Source: JBOGNO01 sp050747245
GTDB taxonomy: Bacteria > Acidobacteriota > Terriglobia > Acidiferrales > UBA7541
Reading direction: 5' to 3'
DNA: 64,000 nt
Assembly: GCA_050747245.1 (NCBI GenBank)
Contig: JBOGNO010000010.1
Coordinates: 94,154 to 158,153, forward strand
The notes under the pieces are model-generated. The model did no database searches. It saw only the letters and a list, made by a program, of their open reading frames with translations, and had not been told where the DNA came from. A program made the translations under genes and the position numbers. Positions 6,409 through 14,966 of the stretch are shown here, piece by piece. Numbering within the stretch: position 1 is the stretch's first letter; every line of letters starts with the position of its first letter.

Positions 6409-8865
6409 ATGATGGCGGCGGTCTGGCAGGATGTGAGATACGGCGCGAGGATGCTCGGAAAGAATCCCGGCTTCACAGCCGTTGCAGTGCTGACGCTGGC
6501 GCTGGGAATCGGAGCGAACACGGCACTGTTCTCAGCCGTCAACGGGGTATTGCTGAATCCGCTTCCCTATCCGCATGCGGAGCAACTGGTCACGCTGCAC
6601 GAGAGCAAGCCGAATTTTCCGACGGGTTCGATTTCCTATCCCAATTTCCGCGACTGGCAAAAGGAAAACCACACATTCGCGGCCATGGCTATCGCGCGCG
6701 GTTATAGTTTTGTACTCACGGGCAACGGGCCCGGCGAACAAATTCGCGGGGGCTTGGTTTCATCGGATTTCTTTTCCATCCTAGGTGTAAAGCCCGCGAT
6801 TGGCCGTTTGTTCGCGTCAGGCGAAGACGAACCCGGAGCAAACCCGGTAGCGCTTCTCGGCGATGGATTCTGGAAACGGGAATTCGGCGCCGCGGCCGAT
6901 GTTCTTGGCAAGAATATCACGCTCGACGGCAAAGATTACCGCGTGGTCGGCGTCATTCCGGCAAGCTTCGATCTAACGCTGCCCAACATCCAGACTTCGG
7001 ATGTCTACGTTTCCATCGGACAATGGAACAATCCGTTCTTGCTCAAGCGAACCGCGGGCCTTGGAATTCACGGAATTGGGCGTTTGAAGACTGGGGTCAC
7101 TCTGGCGCAGGCGCAAGCGGATATGGACAGCATCAGCCGAAGCCTTGCGGCCGAATACCCCAACGAGGACAAGGGCATCGGCACAGGGATGATTCCTTTG
7201 CGGAAAGCTATGCTGGGAGATATCGAGCCGTATCTTCTGGTTCTTCTCGGAGCAGTCGGGTTCGTTCTGCTGATTGCCTGCGTCAACGTTGCCAATCTTC
7301 TCCTGGCGCGGGCAAGTTCACGAGCGCGTGAATTTGCAATTCGCGGCGCGCTGGGCGCGAGCAAGGCCCGCGTCATGCGCCAACTTCTTACGGAGAGCGT
7401 ACTGCTGTCCCTTGCCGGTGGAGCGCTCGGGCTGCTGCTGGCGGAATGGGGAACGCAGGCGGCGCTGAAGGTGGTTCCCGCAGCGCTACCGCGGGCCGCT
7501 GACATCCGGCTGGATGCGCGCGTGCTATTTTTCACCGTAATCATCTCTCTACTCTCCGGAATTCTGTTCGGGCTTGCACCTGCATGGAAACTGCTGCGCT
7601 CGAATTTGCATGAGACGCTCAAGGAAGGCGGGCGGAGCGCGGGCGGAACCCGTCACCGCACGCAGCAGACTTTCGTGGTGGCGGAAATGGCGCTCGCGCT
7701 GGTCCTGTTGATCGGTGCAGGGCTGATGATTCGGACTCTCGCAGCACTGTGGAAGGTTGACCCGGGCTTCCACCCGGAGAACGTACTGACGTTCGGGCTG
7801 AGCCTGCCGACGACAAAGCAGAATGCAAACGCGGATGCGGTTCGCGCCGCGCTGCGCGAAACGCATCGCGAGATGGAATCTGCTCCGGGCATTGCAGGCG
7901 TTTCTTTTTCGTGGGGCGCATTTCCAATGAGTAGCGATGACGAAGCGCTATTCTGGTTCGAAGGGCAAGCGAAGCCGCAGGCTGCCAACGACATGAACTG
8001 GACTCTGCGATACGTTGTCGAGCCGGAGTACCTGAAGACTATGGGAATTCCGCTCGAGAAGGGCCGCTTCATCACTGCGCAGGACGACGAGCACGCGCCA
8101 CTGGTTGTCGTGGTTGACGACGTCTTCGCGAATAAATTCTTCGGCCATCAGGATGCCATCGGGAGGCGAATCTACCTATCTGGCCCGGACAAGCTGGCGG
8201 ATATTGTCGGGATCGTAGGGCATGTGAAACAGTGGGGCCTCGATTCCGATGACACAAATGTTTTGCGCGCTCAGCTTTATTCGCCCCTCATGCAACTGGG
8301 CGATGACGATATCGTTCTTGCTCTCAACGGCACCAGCGTGATCGTGCGTTACAAAGGGTCCGACGGCGTGGCCTTCGATGGGATTCGCAGCGCGTTGGAA
8401 CAAATGAACAGCGGAAACGTTGTGTACGGGGCGCAGACGATGGAGGACATCATTTCCAGCTCGCTGGCGGCGCAGAGATTTTCGATGATTGTTCTCGGAT
8501 TTTTCGCGGCGCTGGCGCTGCTGCTTTCGAGCATCGGGATTTACGGCGTGATTTCGTACGTCGTCGGCCAGAGGACGCACGAGATCGGCATTCGTATGGC
8601 GCTGGGGGCGCAGCGCGACGATGTGCTGCGGCTGATCGTTGGTGAAGGCGTGAGAATGGCGCTCCTGGGCGTAACGATTGGCGTTGTTGCCGCACTCGGC
8701 CTGACGCGCGGGATGGCCAATTTGCTGTTTCACGTGAGCGCGACGGACCCGATGACGTTCGCGGGAGTGGCCACCTTGTTTTGCGGCGTGGCGCTCGCGG
8801 CCTGCTATTTGCCAGCGCGGCGGGCGATGAAGGTCGATCCGATGGTGGCGCTACGGTACGAGTAG
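6409..8865 (+). CDS. ADOP-type MacB/FtsX permease, second of three
   Basis: This 818-residue paralogue has the same duplicated layout: an N-terminal helix, MacB-type periplasmic domain, FtsX domain (ARASSRAREFAIRGALGASKARVMRQLL near residue 300), second periplasmic domain, and a C-terminal FtsX domain ending ARRAMKVDPMVALRYE. Two adjacent ATGs (6409, 6412) follow a GGAG that overlaps the previous stop, so translation is probably coupled. The first ~100 bp differ from the upstream paralogue at only seven positions by eye (3955-4055 against 6425-6525), whereas the periplasmic domains are quite different. This is consistent with recent duplication or gene conversion of the ends. Confidence 0.93.
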   Translation: MMAAVWQDVRYGARMLGKNPGFTAVAVLTLALGIGANTALFSAVNGVLLNPLPYPHAEQLVTLHESKPNFPTGSISYPNFRDWQKENHTFAAMAIARGYSFVLTGNGPGEQIRGGLVSSDFFSILGVKPAIGRLFASGEDEPGANPVALLGDGFWKREFGAAADVLGKNITLDGKDYRVVGVIPASFDLTLPNIQTSDVYVSIGQWNNPFLLKRTAGLGIHGIGRLKTGVTLAQAQADMDSISRSLAAEYPNEDKGIGTGMIPLRKAMLGDIEPYLLVLLGAVGFVLLIACVNVANLLLARASSRAREFAIRGALGASKARVMRQLLTESVLLSLAGGALGLLLAEWGTQAALKVVPAALPRAADIRLDARVLFFTVIISLLSGILFGLAPAWKLLRSNLHETLKEGGRSAGGTRHRTQQTFVVAEMALALVLLIGAGLMIRTLAALWKVDPGFHPENVLTFGLSLPTTKQNANADAVRAALRETHREMESAPGIAGVSFSWGAFPMSSDDEALFWFEGQAKPQAANDMNWTLRYVVEPEYLKTMGIPLEKGRFITAQDDEHAPLVVVVDDVFANKFFGHQDAIGRRIYLSGPDKLADIVGIVGHVKQWGLDSDDTNVLRAQLYSPLMQLGDDDIVLALNGTSVIVRYKGSDGVAFDGIRSALEQMNSGNVVYGAQTMEDIISSSLAAQRFSMIVLGFFAALALLLSSIGIYGVISYVVGQRTHEIGIRMALGAQRDDVLRLIVGEGVRMALLGVTIGVVAALGLTRGMANLLFHVSATDPMTFAGVATLFCGVALAACYLPARRAMKVDPMVALRYE

Positions 8866-8873
8866 GAGAGAAG

Positions 8874-11318
8874 ATGGGCGCTCTCTGGCAGGACTTGAAA
8901 TATGGCATGCGCATGTTGGCGAAGAATCCCAGCTTCACGACGGTGGCGATTCTTACACTGGCGCTAGGAATCGGCGCCAACGCGACGATCTTCAGTTTCG
9001 TCGATGCATTTTTCTACCGTCCATTGCCGGCGAAGGATCCCTACCAGCTGGTGGCTGTAGGGGCGAGCCGCAACGGCGAGCCAGCTTGGGGATTTGCATA
9101 CCCCGAATACGCCTATTTCCGGGACCACTCAAAGACCCTCAAGACGCTTGCGGCGCATTATTCGACTTCGCCGCTGAACATTACGGCTAACGGAGATTCG
9201 CGCGAGGAAGAAGCAGCCGTGGTGAGCGCGAATTATTTTGAATTGCTCGGCATGCGGCCTTGCGCCGGAAGATTTTTTCTCCCCGAAGAAGACTCAGTTC
9301 CGGACCGTGATGCCGTCGCCGTGCTGGCCTATGCCTACTGGCAGAACCGCTTCGGCGGCAACTTGGGAATAATCGGAAAGCAAATCGGCGTCAACGGATT
9401 GCCATTTACCATCGTAGGTATCGCGCCCAAGGATTTTCACGGAGTGCAGCAAGGCGCGGACGATGCACTCTTCATCCCGACGATGATGTTGCACGTCGGA
9501 TATCGCTGGACCAATTGCTTTCATACGGGATGTCACGCGTTATCGCTGCTCGGGCGGCTGACGGCAGGAAAAAATCCGGACCAAGCACGAGCGGAGCTTG
9601 CCGGGTTATATGAACAACTCCAATCCAGCTATCTTCCGGCCGAGACGCGGCGTGGCATTCTGCTCGCGCCAGCCCTCGGGGCTGTCGAATTTGGCGACCG
9701 CGCAGACTACACGGATCAAATGCGGCTGCTCATGGCTGTTGCGGGACTACTATTATTGATCGCCTGCGCGAATCTCGCGGGAATTTTGCTGGCGAAGGGA
9801 GCGGCTCGTCAAAAAGAAATGGCCGTGCGTCTCGCGCTGGGAGCCAGCCGAATCCGTCTCGTCCGCCAACTGCTCGCCGAAAACCTACTCCTTGCGCTGC
9901 CCGGAGGCGCCTCAGGATTATTGGCATCGGTCTGGGCAAAGGAGTGGCTCGCGGGTTATTACACTGCGGGCGGCGAAGGTCATCTTGGCTTCATCTATCT
10001 CAGCCTCGACGTCCTCGTAATCGTGTTTTCGATTGCTATCTCGGTCGCGACCGGCGTGATATTCGGCCTCGTTCCTGCGGTCGCAGCTTCGCGGCAGGAG
10101 TTGAATTCCGCTCTCAAGGAATCCGGCGCGGCGCGCGGCCGGCGAAGCGGTTTGCCAGGAATGTTGGTGGTGGGGCAAGTGGCACTTTCGCTGGGCCTGT
10201 TGGTTTCGGCGGGCCTGCTGATGCAGAGTGCTTCGCGCATCCGCGCCGGTGCGAATTTTGACCCGCGGCACGTGGCGTTGATGCGGCTGCGCCCGCGATT
10301 GGTGAACTACTCTCCGGAAAAAGCGCAGGTATTTGTGAAAGAAGTTGTCCGGCGGTTGGAAGCGCTGCCGGGTGTGGAATCCGTGAGCCTTTCGCGCGGC
10401 CAGGGTGGCGTTTGGGAGTTGGCGGATGCGGCGCCCGTTCGATTGCCGGGCCAGACATTCGCGCGTCCGGAAGATGTGCCGCAGATTGACTTCCAAGAAG
10501 TGGCGCCGCGGCTGTTCGAGACGCTGAGAATCCCTTTGATTCAGGGTCGCGACTTCAATGACGGCGACCACCCCGGCTCACCTCGGGTCGCCATCGTAAA
10601 CGAAACGCTGGCGCGACGATTTTGGGGGAATGATTCGCCGCTCGAAAGGATTTTGATCTTCAACGATCGGCCCTATCAGGTGATCGGCGTTGCGAAGGAC
10701 GCACAATTTCGCAGCGCGCTCGATCCGCCGACGCCATTTGTGTATCTCCCGTTCTGGCAGAACGACATTGCGCCGCAAGTGGACGCGCGATTCTGCGTGC
10801 GCGTTTCCGGAGACGCCGCAGGCATGATTCCTCTCCTGCACCGCGAGGTGCAGGCCGCGGATCCGGTGGTGCCCATTGCTGAAGAAATGCCTCTGACGGC
10901 ACAAGTTGAGGGCCACTACGAGTCTGTGTTACTGACCAGGAGCGTGCTCGTTGTTTCGAGCATGCTTGCGCTCTTCCTCAGCGCCATCGGTCTCTACGGC
11001 GTGTTGGCATTCGCGGTGAGCCAGCGCACGCGCGAAATTGGCATCCGTATTGCGCTCGGAGCGCAGGCGCGCGACGTATTGCGCATGATCCTCGGACAAG
11101 GCCTGCGGTTGACGACTGCCGGCACCGCATTGGGCCTGGCGGGAGGGCTGGCGCTCTCGCACGCGCTCGCGCATTTCCTCTATGGAGTAAGCAGCAGCGA
11201 TCCGCTTACATTTGCGGGAGTGGCGCTGCTGATCACCGCAGTGGCGATTCTTTCATCCTTCATTCCCGCGCGGCGGGCGACGAAAGTCGACCCGATGGTC
11301 GCGCTGCGGTACGAATAA
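8874..11318 (+). CDS. ADOP-type MacB/FtsX permease, third of three
   Basis: The 814-residue product starts MGALWQDLKYGMRMLAKNPSF at ATG 8874, 6 nt after GGAGAG and 8 nt after the previous stop. An upstream in-frame extension to 8781 lies wholly inside the preceding gene and is not needed. It has the duplicated FtsX/MacB periplasmic layout, with signature RQKEMAVRLALGASRIRLVRQLL in the first FtsX domain and the C-terminal ARRATKVDPMVALRYE. Its periplasmic parts diverge from both neighbours. The three genes form one tandem operon with no ABC ATPase, and they separate ffh from rpsP. Confidence 0.93.
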   Translation: MGALWQDLKYGMRMLAKNPSFTTVAILTLALGIGANATIFSFVDAFFYRPLPAKDPYQLVAVGASRNGEPAWGFAYPEYAYFRDHSKTLKTLAAHYSTSPLNITANGDSREEEAAVVSANYFELLGMRPCAGRFFLPEEDSVPDRDAVAVLAYAYWQNRFGGNLGIIGKQIGVNGLPFTIVGIAPKDFHGVQQGADDALFIPTMMLHVGYRWTNCFHTGCHALSLLGRLTAGKNPDQARAELAGLYEQLQSSYLPAETRRGILLAPALGAVEFGDRADYTDQMRLLMAVAGLLLLIACANLAGILLAKGAARQKEMAVRLALGASRIRLVRQLLAENLLLALPGGASGLLASVWAKEWLAGYYTAGGEGHLGFIYLSLDVLVIVFSIAISVATGVIFGLVPAVAASRQELNSALKESGAARGRRSGLPGMLVVGQVALSLGLLVSAGLLMQSASRIRAGANFDPRHVALMRLRPRLVNYSPEKAQVFVKEVVRRLEALPGVESVSLSRGQGGVWELADAAPVRLPGQTFARPEDVPQIDFQEVAPRLFETLRIPLIQGRDFNDGDHPGSPRVAIVNETLARRFWGNDSPLERILIFNDRPYQVIGVAKDAQFRSALDPPTPFVYLPFWQNDIAPQVDARFCVRVSGDAAGMIPLLHREVQAADPVVPIAEEMPLTAQVEGHYESVLLTRSVLVVSSMLALFLSAIGLYGVLAFAVSQRTREIGIRIALGAQARDVLRMILGQGLRLTTAGTALGLAGGLALSHALAHFLYGVSSSDPLTFAGVALLITAVAILSSFIPARRATKVDPMVALRYE

Positions 11319-11346
11319 ACCAGGAAGCGAGCCGCGAATTCATCGC

Positions 11347-11375
11347 TTGGGCCGTGAAGCGCACTCGGCTATACT
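11347..11375 (+). promoter_or_regulatory. Promoter of rpsP
   Basis: TTGGGC (11347-11352) and TATACT (11370-11375) are 17 bp apart. The predicted transcription start near 11382 lies about 25 nt before the rpsP GTG. This supports the short form of rpsP and gives the ribosomal cluster a promoter independent of the permease genes. Confidence 0.6.
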
Positions 11376-11407
11376 ATTGGTCAAATTTGACGAGGAGGAT
11401 TGCAGGA

Positions 11408-11647
11408 GTGCTGGCCATTCGACTGTCTCGTATCGGAAAGAAGAAGATGCCCTCGTACCGCGTAGTGGTAATCGAAAAAACCCGACCGCGCGACGGCCGC
11501 TTCGTGGAAATCGTGGGAACTTACGACCCGCTAAAGAAGCCCGCGGAAGTCAAATTGAATGCCGAGCGCATCAAGTACTGGCTTGGCTGCGGCGCTCAAC
11601 CCAGCGGGACCGTGCGGAGTTTTATCCGTAACCAAAAGATTGCCTGA
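11408..11647 (+). CDS. rpsP: 30S ribosomal protein S16
   Basis: S16 is a small-subunit assembly protein. The 79-residue product reads MLAIRLSRIGKKKMPSYRVVV at the N-terminus, continues with the family motifs RDGRFVEIVGTYDP and AERIKYWLGCGAQPS, and has the normal length. The start is GTG at 11408 with AGGAG immediately upstream. An in-frame ATG at 11354 is rejected because it would add 18 non-homologous residues and lies upstream of the promoter -10. It is the first gene of the rpsP-khpA-rimM-trmD group. Confidence 0.95.
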   Translation: MLAIRLSRIGKKKMPSYRVVVIEKTRPRDGRFVEIVGTYDPLKKPAEVKLNAERIKYWLGCGAQPSGTVRSFIRNQKIA

Positions 11648-11731
11648 CGCGTCGAACCCCCAGTGAGAAACACCTGAATCGCATTTCATGCTCCAGCGCA
11701 TTTTCCCGCTGCAGCTTGCCCTGGGGGACTC

Positions 11732-11962
11732 ATGAAGGATCTCGTTGAGGCGATTGCGAAAGCGCTGGTAGATCATCCAGAAAGCGTAGTCGTTCATGCG
11801 ATTGAGGGAGAACAAGTAACTGTGCTTGAGCTGCGGGTCGCGCCCGACGACCTGGGCAAAGTGATCGGTCGGCAGGGCCGCACGGCCAAATCCATCCGAA
11901 CTATTCTTGGAGCGGCGGGCATGAAATTGAAGAAGCGATTCACACTGGAAATACTCGAATAG
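11732..11962 (+). CDS. khpA: KH-domain RNA-binding protein KhpA (YlqC type)
   Basis: This 76-residue single type-II KH-domain protein has the RNA-contacting GxxG loop in GKVIGRQGRTAKSIR and an LRVAPDDLG strand before it. KhpA, often paired with KhpB/Jag, binds many RNAs and affects cell-envelope and division functions in Firmicutes. Its position between rpsP and rimM is the standard bacterial arrangement. A GGGGGA box precedes the ATG. Its stop codon (TAG, 11960-11962) lies right before the region encoding the RimM N-terminus. Confidence 0.93.
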   Translation: MKDLVEAIAKALVDHPESVVVHAIEGEQVTVLELRVAPDDLGKVIGRQGRTAKSIRTILGAAGMKLKKRFTLEILE

Positions 11963-11973
11963 CGCCGCCGAAT

Positions 11974-12522
11974 ATTCCGGAATATGTAACTCTGGCCCGA
12001 ATTCTTCGCTCCCGCGGCCGAATCGGAGAAGTTGCAGCCGAAATCCTCACCGATTTTCCCGAGCGCCTCACGCAACTCAAAGAGGTGATCCTTTCCGGTG
12101 GCACGACTCCTCCGCGGCGCGCGGCGGTGCGCTCCTGTTGGCTGCACAGCGACAAGGCGATTTTTCATTTTGAAGGGTCAGATTCGATTTCCGCAGCCGA
12201 GGAGCTGGCCGGGTTAGAAGTGCAGGTTTCCATCGAGGAGCGCCTGCCTGTGCCCGCGGGAAGCTACTACGTCACGGACCTTGTGGGTTGCGAAGTATGG
12301 GAAGCGGGCGGTAAAAAAATCGGCGCGGTGCGAGATGTCTTGATACCCGGGGAAAAAACAAAGGGAACGCCGCTGCTGGCCGTGGATACGCCTACCGGCG
12401 AATTGCTCGTCCCATTGTCCGTGGATATTTGCGTGTTCATCGAGCCGGCCTCCCGCCGGATTGAGATTCGGCCGCCCGAAGGCCTGCTCGATTTGAATCG
12501 TGAAACGAAAAAAGACGCGTGA
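11974..12522 (+). CDS. rimM: 16S rRNA processing protein RimM (non-standard start suspected)
   Basis: RimM binds S19 and assists 30S head maturation. Homology begins at codons for YVTLARILRSRGRIGEVAAE (from 11983), continues through LEVQVSIEERLPVPAGSYY, and includes the PRC-barrel-like second half (DLVGCEVWEAGGKKIGAVRDV). No ATG, GTG or TTG occurs in this frame between the stop at 11827 and GTG 12085, and starting at 12085 would delete about 35 conserved residues. I therefore place the start at ATT 11974 (giving MPEYVTLARI, 182 residues, a normal family length). ATA 11959, overlapping the khpA stop, or CTG 11992 are alternatives. The coding call is firm; the start is inferred. Confidence 0.85.
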   Translation: MPEYVTLARILRSRGRIGEVAAEILTDFPERLTQLKEVILSGGTTPPRRAAVRSCWLHSDKAIFHFEGSDSISAAEELAGLEVQVSIEERLPVPAGSYYVTDLVGCEVWEAGGKKIGAVRDVLIPGEKTKGTPLLAVDTPTGELLVPLSVDICVFIEPASRRIEIRPPEGLLDLNRETKKDA

Positions 12523-12640
12523 ACACTCCAGAGTCCCGCTCCTAGGCCGCGACGGATTCTGGCCGCTGATTGCGATTGCTTCCCTCTTTCTCTTTGTGTG
12601 ACATTCTTTGTGCTGCCCTGAAAGTGGAGTCGAGCACAAG

Positions 12641-13441
12641 ATGCACTTCGACATCGTGACTATATTCCCCGAATTTTTCACCAGCCCGCTGGATTACGGC
12701 ATCGTGCGCCGCGCCCGCGAGGCGCGGCTTATCGAAACGGAACTGCATGACCTGCGGCGTTTCACGCACGATAGACATCGTACCGTGGACGACCGTCCCT
12801 TCGGCGGCGGAGCAGGAATGGTGCTGAAGCCCGAGCCACTTTTCGAAGCCGTGGAATCCATCCTTGGAAGCTCTGGCGCAGGGCTTCCACTGAAAACCGA
12901 GGTCGTGCTCCTTTCCGCTTCCGGAAGATTATTTGAACAGGGGATGGCGCGCCGCTTCTCTCAACTCGAAAGGATTGTGCTGCTTTGCGGGCGCTATGAA
13001 GGAGTGGACGAGCGTGTGGCCGAACACCTCGCAACCGAAGAAGTGTCCGTTGGTAATTTTGTCCTGTCCGGCGGCGAGTTACCCGCCGCTATGATTCTCG
13101 ATGCGGCGACACGGCTCATACCCGGCGCTCTCGGCAACGAGGACTCCTCTGTGGAAGAGTCTTTTTCGATCCTGAACGAGATTCCCAAGGACGTCGCGCT
13201 GGACACGATGAAGCCGGCACCCGCGGCCCGTTCAGCAGGCATCCTGGACTACCCGCATTACACGCGCCCGCAAGACTTCCGGGGCTGGGAGGTTCCGGAG
13301 GTGCTCGTGAGCGGGAACCACGAGGAAATTCGGCGCTGGCGCCACGAAATGGCGCTCCGAAAGACGCTCCGCAACCGGCCGGAGCTCCTCAGCAGCGTCG
13401 CGCGCGAAGAACTGCAACACGAGCGGCTCAAAGAATCCTGA
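12641..13441 (+). CDS. trmD: tRNA (guanine-N1)-methyltransferase
   Basis: TrmD methylates G37 of tRNAs with S-adenosylmethionine, preventing +1 frameshifts. The 266-residue product starts at ATG 12641 (MHFDIVTIFPEFF), matching the family N-terminus. It shows DDRPFGGGAGMVLKPEP, the SAM-binding trefoil-knot segment LLCGRYEGVDERV, and NFVLSGGELPAAMILDA. An in-frame GTG at 12608 adds residues outside the family. It ends about 20 nt before the HAD gene, which probably shares its transcript. Confidence 0.96.
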   Translation: MHFDIVTIFPEFFTSPLDYGIVRRAREARLIETELHDLRRFTHDRHRTVDDRPFGGGAGMVLKPEPLFEAVESILGSSGAGLPLKTEVVLLSASGRLFEQGMARRFSQLERIVLLCGRYEGVDERVAEHLATEEVSVGNFVLSGGELPAAMILDAATRLIPGALGNEDSSVEESFSILNEIPKDVALDTMKPAPAARSAGILDYPHYTRPQDFRGWEVPEVLVSGNHEEIRRWRHEMALRKTLRNRPELLSSVAREELQHERLKES

Positions 13442-13464
13442 GAACCGCGAGGGGGAAAATCACA

Positions 13465-14139
13465 ATGCATCGAATTTCGCTCGTCATTTTCGACAGTGAC
13501 GGCGTTTTGGTGGACAGTGAGCCGATCTCCAGTCGCGTCCTAGCGCAGGCGCTTTCCAATCTCGGCATTCAGATGTCGGCCGAAGAATCCCGAGCGCGCT
13601 TCACGGGGCTAACCATGGAGGATGTCGAGAACTTGGTTGCATCGGAACTTGGCAAGCCGCTGCCACCTGACTGGCTTGCAAATTTTCTGCATGCACGCGC
13701 GGAGGTGTTCAAGACCGATTTGCGCGAAATCCCCGGTGCCGGAGAGACGGTGCGCATGCTCAGCCAGTGCGGGTTCGAGATGTGTGTTGCATCCCAGGCT
13801 CGCATCGAGAAGACCTTGCTCACGCTCCAACTGACAGGTCTGCTGCCCTATTTCGAAGGAAGAATCTTTTCGGCCTCGATGGTTCGGCGGCCAAAGCCTT
13901 TCCCAGATCTGTTTCTCCACGCGGCCAGTGAAATGGGTCACGCTCCGGAATCTTGTGCTGTGATTGAGGATTCTCTCCCGGGTGTCCGTGCCGCGGGAGC
14001 CGCCGGTATGACGGTTTTCGGGTATGCCCCCAACTCGGACGGTGCATGGGCTCTCGAACGCGCCGGCGCCTGCGTTTTCGATGACATAGGGAAGTTGCCC
14101 GAAATTCTCGCAAAGCTTTGTGCAGTTCCTGCCTCATGA
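13465..14139 (+). CDS. HAD-superfamily phosphatase, beta-phosphoglucomutase/Gph-like
   Basis: The 224-residue HAD subfamily IA protein has motif I FDSDGVLVDSEP (nucleophile and acid/base Asp near residues 10 and 12), a helical cap (about 17-80), motif II in MCVASQARIEKT, motif III Lys in KPFPDLFLHAA, and motif IV in CAVIEDSLPGVRAAGAAGM. Members dephosphorylate small sugar or nucleotide phosphates or isomerise phosphosugars; the substrate cannot be read from sequence. The atypical FDSDG (usually FDxDG/FDLDG) keeps both aspartates. It follows trmD by 23 nt. Confidence 0.85.
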   Translation: MHRISLVIFDSDGVLVDSEPISSRVLAQALSNLGIQMSAEESRARFTGLTMEDVENLVASELGKPLPPDWLANFLHARAEVFKTDLREIPGAGETVRMLSQCGFEMCVASQARIEKTLLTLQLTGLLPYFEGRIFSASMVRRPKPFPDLFLHAASEMGHAPESCAVIEDSLPGVRAAGAAGMTVFGYAPNSDGAWALERAGACVFDDIGKLPEILAKLCAVPAS

Positions 14140-14246
14140 TTTCGGCCTATTTTACTGGTTACATCACGTAAGTAAAAGAAACTAAAACACTTAATAAATT
14201 AATAATGAATGTTAATCTCGATGTTTTAAATATTTATCTTTTCTTG

Positions 14247-14275
14247 TTGACGGATTAAAATATTCAATATATAAA
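14247..14275 (+). promoter_or_regulatory. Strong sigma-70-type promoter with AT-rich upstream region
   Basis: TTGACG (14247-14252) and TATAAA (14270-14275) have an ideal 17-bp spacer. About 100 bp upstream (14150-14246) is strikingly AT-rich with A and T tracts, resembling an UP element. The start point near 14282 gives a leader of about 30 nt to the ATG at 14314. This is the clearest promoter in the window. Confidence 0.75.
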
Positions 14276-14313
14276 TCCTAGCTGAGCTATTTTAACGGGA
14301 ATTCAGGTTAATC

Positions 14314-14700
14314 ATGACGCCAGCTGATTCAACCCCCAAGGAATGGCAAGAACTGACCCGACTGACAGAGGGTCAGCCGATCATCGTGGAACGCGTGCGC
14401 TTGACGGAGAAGTGCATTGCGATTGAAGGGTGTTTCGAGCTGCCCGAACTTGCTCGGCTGAACATGGAAGACCAGGTGTTCATCACTGCTTTTGTCCGGT
14501 GTCACGGCTCGATCAAGGACATGGAGCAGGTCTTCGGCGTGAGCTATCCCACCATCAAATCGCGGCTCACACGCATCGCCAACAGCCTCAAATTCGTGGA
14601 GTCCAATCCCAACCCCTCGCGCGCGGAAATTCTGGACCGGCTAAAGCGCGGGGAAATCACCCCCCAAGACGCCATACGGGATCTGGAGGCGTTGAAATGA
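14314..14700 (+). CDS. DUF2089-family protein
   Basis: The 128-residue protein matches the DUF2089 pattern: an opening segment (about 1-40), a helix-turn-helix-like core LARLNMEDQVFITAFVRCHGSIKDMEQVFGVSYPTIKSRL (about 48-88), and a C-terminal ILDRLKRGEITPQDAIRDL helix of the type seen in SHOCT/YvlB-like proteins. The cysteine pair of a zinc ribbon seen in some relatives is absent. The core suggests DNA binding or sigma-factor-like packing. Its stop overlaps the next start (ATGA, 14697-14700), so the next two genes are coexpressed from the promoter at 14247. Control of an envelope-stress module is inference. Confidence 0.85.
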   Translation: MTPADSTPKEWQELTRLTEGQPIIVERVRLTEKCIAIEGCFELPELARLNMEDQVFITAFVRCHGSIKDMEQVFGVSYPTIKSRLTRIANSLKFVESNPNPSRAEILDRLKRGEITPQDAIRDLEALK

Positions 14701-14957
14701 TTCCACTGGTAGCCTATTTGCGGATTCGCAGGCAGGCTCGCTGCGGCTTCGGAATATGGGCCCCGCTGGTTCTCGTGTGGCTATTGCTGCTGCCCATTTT
14801 TCTCCTGCTGCTGCCACTATTTTTTATAGGTTGTGCGGCTTGTCAGGTCAGCTCGTTCCGTGCTCTCTCGGCTTTCTGGGGAATCTTGACCGGGCTGCAT
14901 AACACTCACACGGAAGTCGAGGATCGCAGCATCTCCGTCTTGGTTGACATTTTTTAG
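14697..14957 (+). CDS. Small membrane protein in the DUF2089 operon
   Basis: The 86-residue product starts at ATG 14697, overlapping the DUF2089 stop by ATGA. It has a short basic N-terminus (LRIRRQARCGFGIWAP), one long hydrophobic region of about 26 residues (LVLVWLLLLPIFLLLLPLFF) that may form a hairpin, then a polar C-terminal half with Thr/His/Glu. Translational coupling with both neighbours and the conserved layout argue that it is real. No named family is recognised. By neighbourhood it may be the membrane partner of the DUF2089 regulator. Confidence 0.75.
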   Translation: MIPLVAYLRIRRQARCGFGIWAPLVLVWLLLLPIFLLLLPLFFIGCAACQVSSFRALSAFWGILTGLHNTHTEVEDRSISVLVDIF

Positions 14958-14966
14958 GAGGAAGAG

